From NCBI GenBank assembly GCA_002354205.1, contig DELD01000056.1:48510-103992 (forward strand): a DNA stretch of 55,483 nucleotides, given 5' to 3'. A program made the translations under genes and the position numbers. Positions 33,901 to 43,200 of this stretch are shown piece after piece. Numbering within the stretch: position 1 is the first letter of the stretch; the number at the start of each line of letters is the position of its first letter. The stretch comes from Micavibrio sp. UBA2705. GTDB lineage: Bacteria; Pseudomonadota; Alphaproteobacteria; Micavibrionales; Micavibrionaceae. The notes under the pieces were generated by a model. That model ran no database searches. It was not told where the DNA came from and saw only the letters and a list, made by a program, of their open reading frames with translations.

Positions 33901-34547
33901 GTAATGATTGTACAAATAACAAGCGGCAACGTGATGGTAACTTTACGCGCTAAGGAAACGTTATTGTTGGTAATGATCAATAAAATCGGTGTAAACAGAA
34001 CCACGCCGATAATATCGCCAATCCACCATGTGAAAACGCTTAATGCATATATATCAAATGATATTATGCCGAAGGCGAGCAATGCCGAAGGCCCCATAAT
34101 CGCATTAACAAGACAGGCTATAAAGCCGCCATAAATAAACACAGCAGCGACACTTGAAAATGTGCTGAGGCTTGAGGGGATAATGGTTGACCGCTTGATT
34201 ATATAAGCGCCGGTCAAAGCTTGTAACAATGCGCCAAAGGCAATGCTTGCTGCTAAAAGCCCCTGCGTTAGTGATGTTATGTCTGCGCCCGATTGGCTCG
34301 CCGCGTAGAGGTTAACGCTGAGCGAGCCTAAAAATATTGCGGGTAAATATTTGTAGCCGCCAATTAGAATGCTCGCGAGCGCAATACCTGCCGCAGGCCA
34401 TACGGGAGATGCAAAGCCAGGAGGAATCGCCAGCAGCAATGCAAGCCGCCCGGCAATAAAATATGCGCAGGCCAGCAAAAGCAATTTTACGATATAAGAA
34501 GCCTGCCTTTTCATGGCCGCACCAATATGATCATGATTTGAGGGCAT
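30966..34547 (-). CDS. MASE1/CHASE/PAS sensor histidine kinase
   Basis: A 1193-residue membrane histidine kinase. Residues ~12-225 form a MASE1-like multi-span domain (PVWPAAGIALASILIGG). A CHASE periplasmic domain covers about 235-430 (IRSLQWASKVSQNRRADFEE). A further membrane segment near 520-540 and another near 560-580 precede a second CHASE-like domain at ~590-770 (FPALTAIEWVDDTYHVRW). Then come a membrane segment near 800, PAS/PAC (NAGAGIFGLDLNGDISFVNK near 848), HisKA with phospho-acceptor His in RTSHDLRSPI, and HATPase with NLISNAVKY, DNGLGIDE and GSGLGLYMMKK. No response regulator is adjacent. The start is uncertain: 34514 (MKRQASY) is an equally good choice. The ligand is unknown. 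Confidence 0.9.
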   Translation of the reverse strand: MPSNHDHIGAAMKRQASYIVKLLLLACAYFIAGRLALLLAIPPGFASPVWPAAGIALASILIGGYKYLPAIFLGSLSVNLYAASQSGADITSLTQGLLAASIAFGALLQALTGAYIIKRSTIIPSSLSTFSSVAAVFIYGGFIACLVNAIMGPSALLAFGIISFDIYALSVFTWWIGDIIGVVLFTPILLIITNNNVSLARKVTITLPLVICTIITVFVFTSAKDNRLNNKQNAFNMTASAIATDFDKELGIYLNILTAIGQYISASEHVTNLEFKEFTGKFIENNPSIRSLQWASKVSQNRRADFEEGIRAQGFPNFIIKDRIKAGHIEPSPERRVHFPITHLVPYQGNEAAHGYDIYGPDMLTNHRRRDLLNLARDTGEAKATGRISLVQDEGRYGLVVYHPIYRGNLTGKAVRALRQHHIGYASGVFTMPKMLEHIASSADKRGIDIALYDVEKHKRTLLYDTRTANNQEAEKPHKIENGALQHSITLNVAGRIWEMRFIQQSGFGASDKNWGLWYLLIGGLFFSAAIGSFIILLSAKTEIVEKETQEQGRNTLAAIGFSAGAALVIVALSLALWMFYKTQEDKLINEIIKKQSHLISFRISEEVNATVIALERMAQRWEMRKGTPKEEWFADARQIVDDFPALTAIEWVDDTYHVRWVEPLEGNEKAVNLNVAYSEERKKVLQRAVNGEHLTITPPLDLVQGYRAFIAYVPIKTDTRFDGMIVGIYDLSKLLKKILLLENQNDFHINIMDGERLVFEDDNVSAKFKTESPVQSISLFDREWVMSISPTQRFIDQNKSALSNIAFMSGLLFALMVGFSTYTAIISNRRSVMLKTSEARVNLILDNAGAGIFGLDLNGDISFVNKAALDILGYTNEDVLGASVHDVIQHISPEDQARGQDISYIRAAYQEGKNHTQDGEVFWHKGGHSIAVEYTSAPALDAYGRITGAVVVFRDITERKQADDALKQANAELEEFAYRTSHDLRSPIVSSLGLIRMIKQSTSVDVPKTTLESIGHIESSLIKLESLIKDILSLTHTKNAKEEDKPIDIELLIDEALSKFAHMDGFARLEIRKDLRFKEPIMFKPSRITLIIENLISNAVKYQDNTESTPYIAIRTYAQRGRFVLDVEDNGLGIDEDQQSKMFQMFKRFHPKTSFGSGLGLYMMKKSADILGGEVIYINKAKGAHFQFSVPL

Positions 34548-34778
34548 GTTAAAAAATAAACTTTAAATTATCGTTTTAAAAATACAGAACGCTGCATATG
34601 AGTATCATCACACGCATACATTACCATATAATAATAAACAAACAAACTTGCAAAAACATTAACATAGATAAGTTAAGATGGTGCCGATGACGTTTTTTTT
34701 CATTTTCAATGGTTGCCCCATATAATAAAAACTTCTATTTTATCTGTAGAATGAAAATGCCATTAAGGATCAAAACCC

Positions 34779-35885
34779 ATGAAAACACGCGCCGCCGTTG
34801 CCTATAAAGCAGGAAGCCCCCTAGTTATTGAAACCGTTGATTTAGATGGCCCCAAAGCCGGCGAAGTCTTGGTTGAAATTATGGCGACAGGTGTTTGCCA
34901 CACCGATGCTTTCACTCTTTCTGGTGATGACCCAGAAGGCGCTTTTCCTGCGATTTTAGGCCATGAGGGCGCGGGCATTGTCCGAGAAATTGGCGCTGGG
35001 GTGACATCAGTGGCTGTTGGTGATCATGTGATTCCGCTTTATACGCCCGAATGCCGTGAATGCGATTTTTGTTTGCACCCGAAAACGAATCTGTGTCAAA
35101 AGATCCGATCAACGCAGGGCGCAGGATTAATGCCTGATGGCACGAGCCGGTTTTCTGTGAACGGTGAAGATGTGCTGCATTATATGGGCTGTTCAACATT
35201 TTCTAACTTTACCGTCATGCCTGAAATCGCTGTGGCAAAAGTGCGAAAAGACGCGCCGTTTGAAAAAATTTGTTATATTGGTTGCGGCGTGACAACAGGC
35301 ATTGGCGCAGTTGTGTTCGATGCGAAGGTCGAACCCGGTTCAACAGTCGCTGTTTTCGGCCTTGGCGGCATTGGCTTGAATGTGATTCAGGGCGCAAAAA
35401 TGGTCGGCGCGACAAAAATCATCGGTATTGATATTAACCCAAGCAAGGTTGAACTTGCCAAAAAATTCGGTATGACAGATTTCATTAATCCGAAAGAAAC
35501 GCCGAATGTTGTCGAAGCAATTTGCGATTTGACCAATGGCGGAGTTGATTACAGCTTTGAATGTATCGGTAATGTTGATGTGATGCGCCAAGCGCTAGAA
35601 TCCTGCCATAAAGGCTGGGGCGAGAGCCTGATTATCGGCGTTGCGGGCGCAGGGCAAGAAATTGCAACGCGGCCTTTCCAATTGGTCACAGGGCGCGTTT
35701 GGCGCGGTTCAGCCTTTGGCGGTGCGCGTGGGCGCACAGATGTACCCAAAATTGTTGATTGGTACATGGATGGCAAGATTAATATTGATGATTTAATCAC
35801 CCATACTATGCCGCTGGAAGATATCAACAAAGCTTTTGACATGATGCATAGCGGCGAATCTATCCGTAGTGTCGTTGTCTATTAA
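34779..35885 (+). CDS. frmA: S-(hydroxymethyl)glutathione dehydrogenase (class III alcohol dehydrogenase)
   Basis: A 368-residue zinc medium-chain dehydrogenase. The catalytic zinc ligands are Cys40 (GVCHTD), His62 (GHEGAG) and a later Cys in YIGCGVTTG. The structural zinc lobe is Cys92, Cys95, Cys98 and Cys106 (ECRECDFC, NLC). The NAD-binding motif GLGGIGLN near 188-195 and overall length match FrmA/AdhC. It oxidises S-hydroxymethylglutathione, formed spontaneously from formaldehyde and glutathione, to S-formylglutathione. The next gene, 17 bp downstream, encodes the hydrolase that completes the pathway. Upstream is a 231-bp AT-rich region with no recognisable FrmR gene nearby, so its regulation is not evident. 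Confidence 0.96.
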   Translation: MKTRAAVAYKAGSPLVIETVDLDGPKAGEVLVEIMATGVCHTDAFTLSGDDPEGAFPAILGHEGAGIVREIGAGVTSVAVGDHVIPLYTPECRECDFCLHPKTNLCQKIRSTQGAGLMPDGTSRFSVNGEDVLHYMGCSTFSNFTVMPEIAVAKVRKDAPFEKICYIGCGVTTGIGAVVFDAKVEPGSTVAVFGLGGIGLNVIQGAKMVGATKIIGIDINPSKVELAKKFGMTDFINPKETPNVVEAICDLTNGGVDYSFECIGNVDVMRQALESCHKGWGESLIIGVAGAGQEIATRPFQLVTGRVWRGSAFGGARGRTDVPKIVDWYMDGKINIDDLITHTMPLEDINKAFDMMHSGESIRSVVVY

Positions 35886-35902
35886 TCAGGTCTATTGAGA
35901 AA

Positions 35903-36775
35903 ATGAAGCAAATTGAAACACATCACTGCTTTGGCGGCAGTTTAAGCATTTGGGAACATCAAAGCACGGCGCTTGATTGCATGATGCGCTTTTCTGTATT
36001 CCTGCCCCCGCAAGCTGTATCAGCCCAAAAAGCTTCACAGAAAATACCGTTTCTCACGTTTTTATCTGGCTTGACCTGTAATCATGAAAACTTCACCACC
36101 AAGGCGGGTGCATATGGTGCGGCGGCGCAGGCGGGGCTTGCGATTATCGCGCCTGATACTTCGCCGCGCGGTGATGATGTCTGCGATGACCCTGAGGGCG
36201 CATATGATTTAGGCAAGGGCGCGGGATTTTATATCAACGCAACCGCCGCGCCGTGGCGCAGCCATTATCAAATGGAAAGCTATATCGCAGATGAGTTGCC
36301 CGCATTACTGGCGCAGCACTTCCCCTTAGACCTTGAACGGCAGAGCATTTTTGGTCATTCAATGGGCGGGCATGGTGCGCTTACCTTGTATTACAAATAT
36401 CCTGCGCGTTATGCCTCGGCCTCCGCCTTTGCGCCAATTGTTGCACCAAGCGCTGTGCCATGGGGGCATAAGGCCTTTGGCGCCTATTTAGGGGATGATC
36501 AAAAGCTATGGCAAGACCATGATGCAACCGCTTTGCTCGCCCGCGCCGAAGCGCCAGAAGGAAATGCCGAAATCCTCATCGACCAAGGCTTGGCTGACCC
36601 GTTTTTAGAAGAGCAGCTTAAGCCTGATTTGTTTAAAGCGGCTTGCGCTAAACATGGGCAAAAGCTAAATTTGCGCCTGCATGAAGGCTATGACCACAGC
36701 TATTATTTTATTCAAAGCTTTGTGGCGGACCATATCCAGCACCACGCTAAAATTTTAAAGCGCAAAGATATTTAA
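35903..36775 (+). CDS. fghA: S-formylglutathione hydrolase
   Basis: A 290-residue alpha/beta-hydrolase of the esterase D family. The nucleophile elbow GHSMGGHGAL is near 150-159, Asp is in LIDQGLADPF near 232, and the catalytic His is in HEGYDHSYYF near 264. FLSGLTCNHENF near 52-63 is the usual oxyanion region of the family. Length matches FghA/FrmB (about 278-290). It splits S-formylglutathione to formate and glutathione, finishing glutathione-dependent formaldehyde detoxification begun by the adjacent dehydrogenase. The two genes are 17 bp apart and form an operon. Confidence 0.95.
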   Translation: MKQIETHHCFGGSLSIWEHQSTALDCMMRFSVFLPPQAVSAQKASQKIPFLTFLSGLTCNHENFTTKAGAYGAAAQAGLAIIAPDTSPRGDDVCDDPEGAYDLGKGAGFYINATAAPWRSHYQMESYIADELPALLAQHFPLDLERQSIFGHSMGGHGALTLYYKYPARYASASAFAPIVAPSAVPWGHKAFGAYLGDDQKLWQDHDATALLARAEAPEGNAEILIDQGLADPFLEEQLKPDLFKAACAKHGQKLNLRLHEGYDHSYYFIQSFVADHIQHHAKILKRKDI

Positions 36776-36849
36776 CATCAAAACGCACTCAGCCCTTTCT
36801 CTTCACTGTTTTTTATGGCATAAGCCCCTATTAAACAGGAATGAGAGCA

Positions 36850-38718
36850 ATGCTAACAATATCAGATTTAAGCTATAAAATCGGCGGGCGCACCATATTG
36901 GATGAGTGCGACATTGCCGTGATGGATAACTGGAAAGTCGGCGTTGTAGGCGTCAATGGCGCAGGTAAATCCACTTTGTTTAAGCTGATTGCGGGCGAAC
37001 TTACCCCAGATGGCGGCACGGTTGAAATGAATATCAAACAGCGCATGGGCATGGTACGCCAAGATATTCCCGAAGTCGAGACACCGCTGCTTGACCTCGT
37101 CCTCGAAGCCAATGAAGAAATGGCCGAATTATGGCGCCGTACCGAAAGCGAAGAAGACCCCAATAAAATAGCGGATATATATGCACGGCTCGAAGCATTA
37201 GACGCATATAGCGCCCCTGCAAAAGCTTCACGATTGCTCACAGGGCTTGGTTTTAGCGAAGAACAGCTTAGCGAGCCATTTTCATCGTTTAGCGGTGGCT
37301 GGCGAATGCGCGTGGCCTTAGCGGCAGCTTTGTTTGTTGAACCTGAAATTTTGCTGCTTGATGAGCCAACCAACCACTTGGATTTAGAAGCCATTATGTG
37401 GCTTGAAAACTATCTGGCCAATTACCCACACACATTGCTGATTATCTCGCATGACCGTGAAGTGCTTAACAAATGTATCGACCATGTTATTCATGTCGAT
37501 GCGCAGAAATTAAAGCTTTATACGGGCAATTACGATACTTTTGAACGTGAACGCGCCGAAGCGCAGGGCTTGCAGCAAAAGATGCATGAAAAGCAGCAAG
37601 CTGAACGCGCGCATATGCAAAAATTCGTTGACCGTTTTAAGGCCAAAGCATCGAAAGCCAGTCAGGCGCAAAGCCGCGTTAAAGCGCTTGAGCGCATGGA
37701 TATTGTTGATGCGGTGATTGCGGATCGCGCCGTGAAGTTCACATTCCCTAACCCCAAAGAAATTGCCTCTCCTATGCTTGCGATGGAACATGCGGATATA
37801 GGATATAAAGAAGGCGAGCCTATCTTAAACCGCGTTTATGAAAGTATTGATAATGATGATCGTATTGCGCTTTTGGGTGCAAACGGTAATGGTAAATCAA
37901 CTTTAATTAAGCTGATTGCAGGCAAATTAGCGCCGCTAAAAGGCGAAGTGTTTCGTTCTACTAAGCTGCGCATTGGTTACTTTTCGCAGCACCAGACCGA
38001 AGAGTTAGATGTTAACTCGACCCCATATCAAGAAATGTTCACCTTGATGCAGAAAGCAAACCCTGATGTCAATGAACCGAAAGTGCGTGCCAAACTCGGT
38101 GCATTTGGTTTTTCGCATGAATTGTCGAATAACACGATCCAGTCATTGAGCGGCGGCGAAAAGGCACGGCTTCTCTTCGCGTTTATGAGCTTTGATGCGC
38201 CGCATTTATTGCTGCTCGATGAACCGACCAACCACCTTGATATTGACGCACGCGAAGCATTGGTGCAGGCGCTCAATAATTATGAGGGCGCCATTGTTAT
38301 TGTGAGCCATGACCCGAACATGGTTGAACGCGTTGCTGATCGGCTATGGATTGTGCGGGACGGCGAATGTCAGCATTTTGAAGGTGATTTGGACGATTAC
38401 CGTGATTTTACCATGAAAGCACGCCGCGAAGAGCGCAAGGAGGGCAAAAAGAAGAAAAACAAGGCCGCAAACAACAATAAGGCGGATAAAAAGTCTAAAA
38501 AAGAGAATAAAACAGCCCTAAACCCACAAAACTTGGCTAAATTAGAGCAAAAAATTACTAAGTTGGAAAAACAAAAGGCTGATCTTGAAGCGTTAATGTC
38601 TTCAGAGGGTTTTTTTACTAAGCCGCACACCGAAACAAGCAAAGTGCAAGCCGACCACGCCGCAATAACTGCAGAGCTAGAAATCGCCGAAGCCACATGG
38701 TTAGAAGCGCAAGTTTAA
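36850..38718 (+). CDS. ABC-F family ATPase
   Basis: A 622-residue soluble protein with two ABC cassettes and no membrane domain. Cassette 1: Walker A GVNGAGKST near 34-42, signature FSGGWRMRVAL near 147, Walker B ILLLDEPTNHLD near 170. Cassette 2: Walker A GANGNGKST near 341, signature LSGGEKARLL near 433, Walker B LLLLDEPTNHLD near 455. A charged linker (about 230-300) separates them, as in ribosome-interacting ABC-F proteins. The C-terminal Lys-rich, coiled-coil extension (about 535-622) resembles Uup or YheS. Likely roles are ribosome-associated translation factor or resolution of stalled complexes. The start at 36850 is chosen because the AGGA motif is too close to the upstream ATG at 36841. 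Confidence 0.92.
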   Translation: MLTISDLSYKIGGRTILDECDIAVMDNWKVGVVGVNGAGKSTLFKLIAGELTPDGGTVEMNIKQRMGMVRQDIPEVETPLLDLVLEANEEMAELWRRTESEEDPNKIADIYARLEALDAYSAPAKASRLLTGLGFSEEQLSEPFSSFSGGWRMRVALAAALFVEPEILLLDEPTNHLDLEAIMWLENYLANYPHTLLIISHDREVLNKCIDHVIHVDAQKLKLYTGNYDTFERERAEAQGLQQKMHEKQQAERAHMQKFVDRFKAKASKASQAQSRVKALERMDIVDAVIADRAVKFTFPNPKEIASPMLAMEHADIGYKEGEPILNRVYESIDNDDRIALLGANGNGKSTLIKLIAGKLAPLKGEVFRSTKLRIGYFSQHQTEELDVNSTPYQEMFTLMQKANPDVNEPKVRAKLGAFGFSHELSNNTIQSLSGGEKARLLFAFMSFDAPHLLLLDEPTNHLDIDAREALVQALNNYEGAIVIVSHDPNMVERVADRLWIVRDGECQHFEGDLDDYRDFTMKARREERKEGKKKKNKAANNNKADKKSKKENKTALNPQNLAKLEQKITKLEKQKADLEALMSSEGFFTKPHTETSKVQADHAAITAELEIAEATWLEAQV

Positions 38719-38752
38719 GCGCCTTGCCGCGCGACGACACAGAAGGAATGAT

Positions 38753-38992
38753 ATGATGAAATTAATGGTTTTGAACTTACCCCGTGACTTCACGAAACAA
38801 AATGTAGCAGAAATGTTTAAAGCTTACGGTAATATTCGCGGCTGCGATTTGGTGTTGGATGAAGAAACCGGCAAATCAAAAGGCTTCGCTTTCGTTGAAA
38901 TGGCTTTAGACCATGAAGGCGAAATTGCGATAAATGAATTGCATGGCAGCAAGCACGGTAAAAATAAAATCCGCGTAAAACAAGCGGAATAG
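38753..38992 (+). CDS. Small RRM-domain RNA-binding protein
   Basis: A 79-residue single RNA recognition motif. RNP2 is LMVLNL at 4-9 and RNP1 is KGFAFVEM near 42-49; the remaining residues complete the beta-alpha-beta-beta-alpha-beta layout and end with a basic strand (KNKIRVKQAE). Single-RRM proteins of this size occur in cyanobacteria and some Proteobacteria and are often cold-induced; targets are unknown. The start follows AGAAGGAATG; a second ATG at 38756 is equally possible. It lies 34 bp after the ABC-F gene, so the two may share a transcript with a translation-linked theme. Confidence 0.93.
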   Translation: MMKLMVLNLPRDFTKQNVAEMFKAYGNIRGCDLVLDEETGKSKGFAFVEMALDHEGEIAINELHGSKHGKNKIRVKQAE

Positions 38993-39140
38993 CAGCGCCG
39001 CGCATAAATTATTATTTTTCTTAAAAAAAGTGCAGGGTTTTTAAAACTGCAGCGTATCCTATAATAGTCGTGTAAACTTGCCTTTACATGGCAAGGCGTT
39101 CTATCGCCTCCTTAACAAAATGCGCATTTTAGGAAATATA

Positions 39141-40253
39141 ATGATTAAACCTTCACTTTATCTGGCGCTTACCGCCTGCGTTTTACTTTCACTGCCGCAA
39201 AATGCTCAGGCACAAAAGGGTGCAAAAGGGCCGACTGACGTGATTGTCGCGCCCGTCAAAGCGCAGCCTTTTGCAGATCAGCTCGAAGCGCTTGGCACAA
39301 GCAAAGCCAATGAAACCGTGATTGTTACCCCAGATACAGCAGAAAAAATTGCTGAAATTCATTTCGATGATGGGCAGGCGGTCGAAAAAGGGCAGGTTTT
39401 GATCGTCCTTGATAAAAAAGAAGAAGAAGCTGATTTACGCGCTGCTGAGGCAACTTTATCAGCGGCGCGCTCCGCTTATAACCGCGCCAAAGAATTACAA
39501 AACTCCAGCGCTTTATCAAAAGGCACATTGCAAGATCGTTTATCCGCCCTGCGCCAAAGCGAGGCCGCCGTGGAATCAATCAAAGCCCGCCTCGACCAGT
39601 TAACCATTAACGCGCCATTTGATGGTGTTTTGGGGCTGCGTGAAGTCAGCGTCGGTACGTTAGTGCAGCCGGGCGACCTTATCACCACAATTGATGATTT
39701 AAACCAGATAAAAGTTGATTTTGAAGTCCCCGCTATATATTTATCGGCGCTACATTCTGGCCTGCCGATTATTGGGCAGGTTGATGCGTTTGGCGCGCGC
39801 GAGTTTAAAGGTGAGGTGCGCAGTATCAATACGCAAATTGACCCCGTAACCCGCACCGTGAAAATTCGCGCCGTTTTGCCAAACCCTGAGCATACATTAA
39901 AGCCGGGTTTATTGATGCGCATTACTTTGCTTAAAGATGAACGTAATGCCTTGATTATCCCCGAAGAAGCGCTGTTTAAACGCGGCGATAAAAACTATGT
40001 CTATCGCGCGGCTGATGAAGACGGCAAAATCATCGCCCGACAAACCGAAATTGAAATTGGCGGGCGTAGGCCAGGCGATATTGAAGTTTTATCAGGTTTA
40101 CAAACGGGCGATCAAGTCGTCGCGCATGGCGTTGTTAAACTAAATGACGGCATGGAAATATCAGTGCGCGCGATTGAAAACGAAAATACGCCGCTTGATG
40201 CTTTGCTCAAACAAAATCTAAGCCACGCAAAGAACCAAGGTGATGCGCAATGA
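39141..40253 (+). CDS. RND efflux periplasmic adaptor (second pump)
   Basis: A 370-residue adaptor with cleavable signal peptide (ending near AQA at 22-24). The first lipoyl half is PDTAEKIAEIHFDDGQAVEKGQ near 62-83, the helical hairpin about 90-150, the second lipoyl half APFDGVLGLREVSVGTLV near 155-172, and a beta-barrel with PEEALFKRGDKNYVY near 275. The sequence is distinct from the adaptor at 14.8 kb and closer to MexH/MdtA-type adaptors. I set the start at ATG 39141 after AGGAAAT rather than at the longer frame start 39078. It overlaps the transporter gene by 4 bp. No TetR-type regulator or operator is visible upstream. Confidence 0.92.
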   Translation: MIKPSLYLALTACVLLSLPQNAQAQKGAKGPTDVIVAPVKAQPFADQLEALGTSKANETVIVTPDTAEKIAEIHFDDGQAVEKGQVLIVLDKKEEEADLRAAEATLSAARSAYNRAKELQNSSALSKGTLQDRLSALRQSEAAVESIKARLDQLTINAPFDGVLGLREVSVGTLVQPGDLITTIDDLNQIKVDFEVPAIYLSALHSGLPIIGQVDAFGAREFKGEVRSINTQIDPVTRTVKIRAVLPNPEHTLKPGLLMRITLLKDERNALIIPEEALFKRGDKNYVYRAADEDGKIIARQTEIEIGGRRPGDIEVLSGLQTGDQVVAHGVVKLNDGMEISVRAIENENTPLDALLKQNLSHAKNQGDAQ

Positions 40254-43200
40254 TCTTATCTGATATTTCGGTCACGCGTCCTGTCTTTGCCTCTGTCCTT
40301 TCATTATTGTTGATCGCTTTTGGCATTGTGTCTTTCTCGCGCCTGCCCTTGCGTGAATATCCTGATATTGACCCGCCTGTGGTTTCGGTCAGCACAAGCT
40401 ATCAAGGGGCATCGGCAAATATTGTTGAAACGCGCATTACCGAGGTCATAGAAGACCGCATTTCAGGCGTTGAAGGTATTAAATTTATTTCATCAAGCTC
40501 ATCTGACGGCGAAAGCCGCATTAATATTGAGTTTGATGTCGAGCGCGATATTGAGGCCGCGACTAATGATGTGCGCGACCGCGTTTCTGGCGTGGTTGAT
40601 AATTTGCCCGAAGAAGCTGACCCACCAGATATTCAAAAGGCCGATTCTAGTGACGATGTTATTTTATGGCTCAATTTGACCAGTGAAAATATGAATACAA
40701 TTGAGCTTACCGATTACGCCAAGCGTTATTTGCAAGACCGTTTTTCTGTATTACCCGGCGTGGCGCGGGTGCGCGTAGGCGGCGGACTTGAATATGCGAT
40801 GCGTGTTTGGCTTGACCGTAATCAAATGGCTGCGCGCGGCTTGACAGTTAGTGATGTTGAGGCCGCTTTGCGTGCAGAAAATGTCGAACTGCCTGCTGGC
40901 AGCATTGAATCTGTCGAAACCCAGTTCACAGCGCGCATTGAACGCGCATATAAAAACGAAGATGATTTCAGAAAGCTCGTGATCGCGCAGGGCGATAATT
41001 ACCTTGTTCGCCTCGCGGATATTGCACGCATTGAAAAATCAGCGATTGAAACACGTACCTTCTTTCATGGTAATTCTGTGCCGATGGTTGGCATTGGCAT
41101 TATTAAACAATCCAAAGCCAATACCATTGCCGTGGCTAAAGGTGCGAGTGAGATGGCAGAGCGCCTTGCGCCAAATCTACCGCCCGGAATGAAAATTATC
41201 AATTCTTACGATACATCCGTGTTTATCAGTAACGCGATCGCCGAAGTTTATAAAACCTTATTCATCGCCATGGCTTTGGTGATTGGCGTGATTTACCTGT
41301 TTCTGGGTTCGTTCCGCGCCATGTTAATCCCTGCGGTGACGGTGCCTGTCTCGTTAACCGCGACATTTATTATGCTCTATGCTTTTGGCTTCTCTATTAA
41401 CCTGCTGACTTTGCTTGCGCTTGTTTTGGCGATTGGCCTTGTTGTTGATGACGCGATTGTTGTGCTTGAAAATATTGCGCGCCGCATTGAAGAAGGTGAG
41501 CCACCATTATCTGCGGCCTATAAGGGTGCGCGTCAGGTTGGCTTTGCCGTGATTGCGACAACCCTCGTTTTGATTGCGGTTTTTGTGCCGATCATGTTCT
41601 TAGAAGGCGATTTAGGGCGCTTATTTACCGAATTTTCAATCACAATGGTCGCCGCTGTATCTTTTTCGACGCTTGTTGCACTAACTCTATGCCCAATGAT
41701 GGCTTCAAAGCTGCTTAAAAAGACGCAGCGCGGTGTATTAAGCACAAAAGTAGATCAAGGTTTTGACGTTTTTAAGGCGGGTTATAGTAAAATATTGGCA
41801 CAGGCGCTGAAAATGAAGCTCATTGTTTTGGTTTTGTTTGCTCTGCTTGCTAGCAGCGCCGTGTTTTTCTTTAATGCTGTGCCCTCTGAATATGCACCGA
41901 AGGAAGATCGCGGCGCGTTCTTCTTGATGGTCAATGGCCCGGAAGGCGCATCTTTTGAATACACAAAAGAATATATGGAAGAAATTGAGCGCCGTTTAAT
42001 GCCTTACGCGCAAAATGCAGATAACACAAAAGATGCAGAGGCCAAACGCCTGCTTGTCCGTGCGCCGCGTGGTTTTGGTACTTTGACCAGTTTCAATGAT
42101 GGCATTGTGATTATTGTTTTGAATGACTGGGCGAAACGCCGCCCGGCCACTGAAATTATGGGCGAAATTGCAGGGAAACTTTCTGATTTGCCGGGGGTGC
42201 GAGCCTTTCCTGTGATGCGCCGCGGCTTTGGCGGCGGGGTTGGCAAGCCTGTGCAGTTCGTTCTTGGCGGCGGCACATATGAAGAATTGGCAAGCTGGCG
42301 AGATACGATCATTGCAAAAATCAATGAAAATAACCCAGGCCTTACCGATATTGATAGCGACTATAAAGAAACCAAGCCGCAATTACGCTTGGTGATTAAC
42401 AAAGACCGCGCCGGTGACCTTGGGGTGAGCGTGCGCACAATTGGCGAAACGCTGGAAACCATGCTCGGTTCGCGCCGCATTACCACATATATTGATAATG
42501 GCGAGGAATATGATGTAATTTTGGAAGGGGAGCGCGATGCACAGCGCACGCCAACCAATATGCAGAATATTTATGTCCGTTCAAGTGCAAGCGGACAGTT
42601 AATTCCATTATCTAACTTGGTCAAAATCGAAGAATATGCAGATTCAGGATCATTAAACCGTTATAACCGTGTTCGTGCGATTACGATTGAAGCAGGTTTG
42701 GCTGAAGGCTATGCCCTTGGCCCCGCACTTGAATATATGCGCGAACTTGTGCGGGATAACTTACCTGATACAGCCGTGATCGACTATAAGGGTGAGTCTT
42801 TGGATTTCCAAAGCAGTGGCTCATCGCTTCTCTTTATCTTTGTGCTTGGTTTTGTCATTGTATTCTTGGTTTTGGCTGCGCAGTTTGAAAGCTATGTCCA
42901 CCCATTAGTGATTATCCTCACTGTACCTTTGGCCATTTCTGGCGCGCTAGCGGGGCTGTATTTTACAGGAAACTCTTTGAATGTGTATACGCAAGTAGGG
43001 CTGGTGATGTTAATTGGCCTTGCGGCGAAAAACGGTATTTTGATTGTTGAATTTGTCAATCAGCTACGTGATCAAGGCGTAGAGTTTTCACAGGCATTGA
43101 TGGAAGCCGCGCAAATTCGTCTGCGTCCCATTGTTATGACGGGCATCACAACGATTGCAGGTTCGGTGCCGTTAATCATGGCAAGCGGTGCGGGCGCAGA

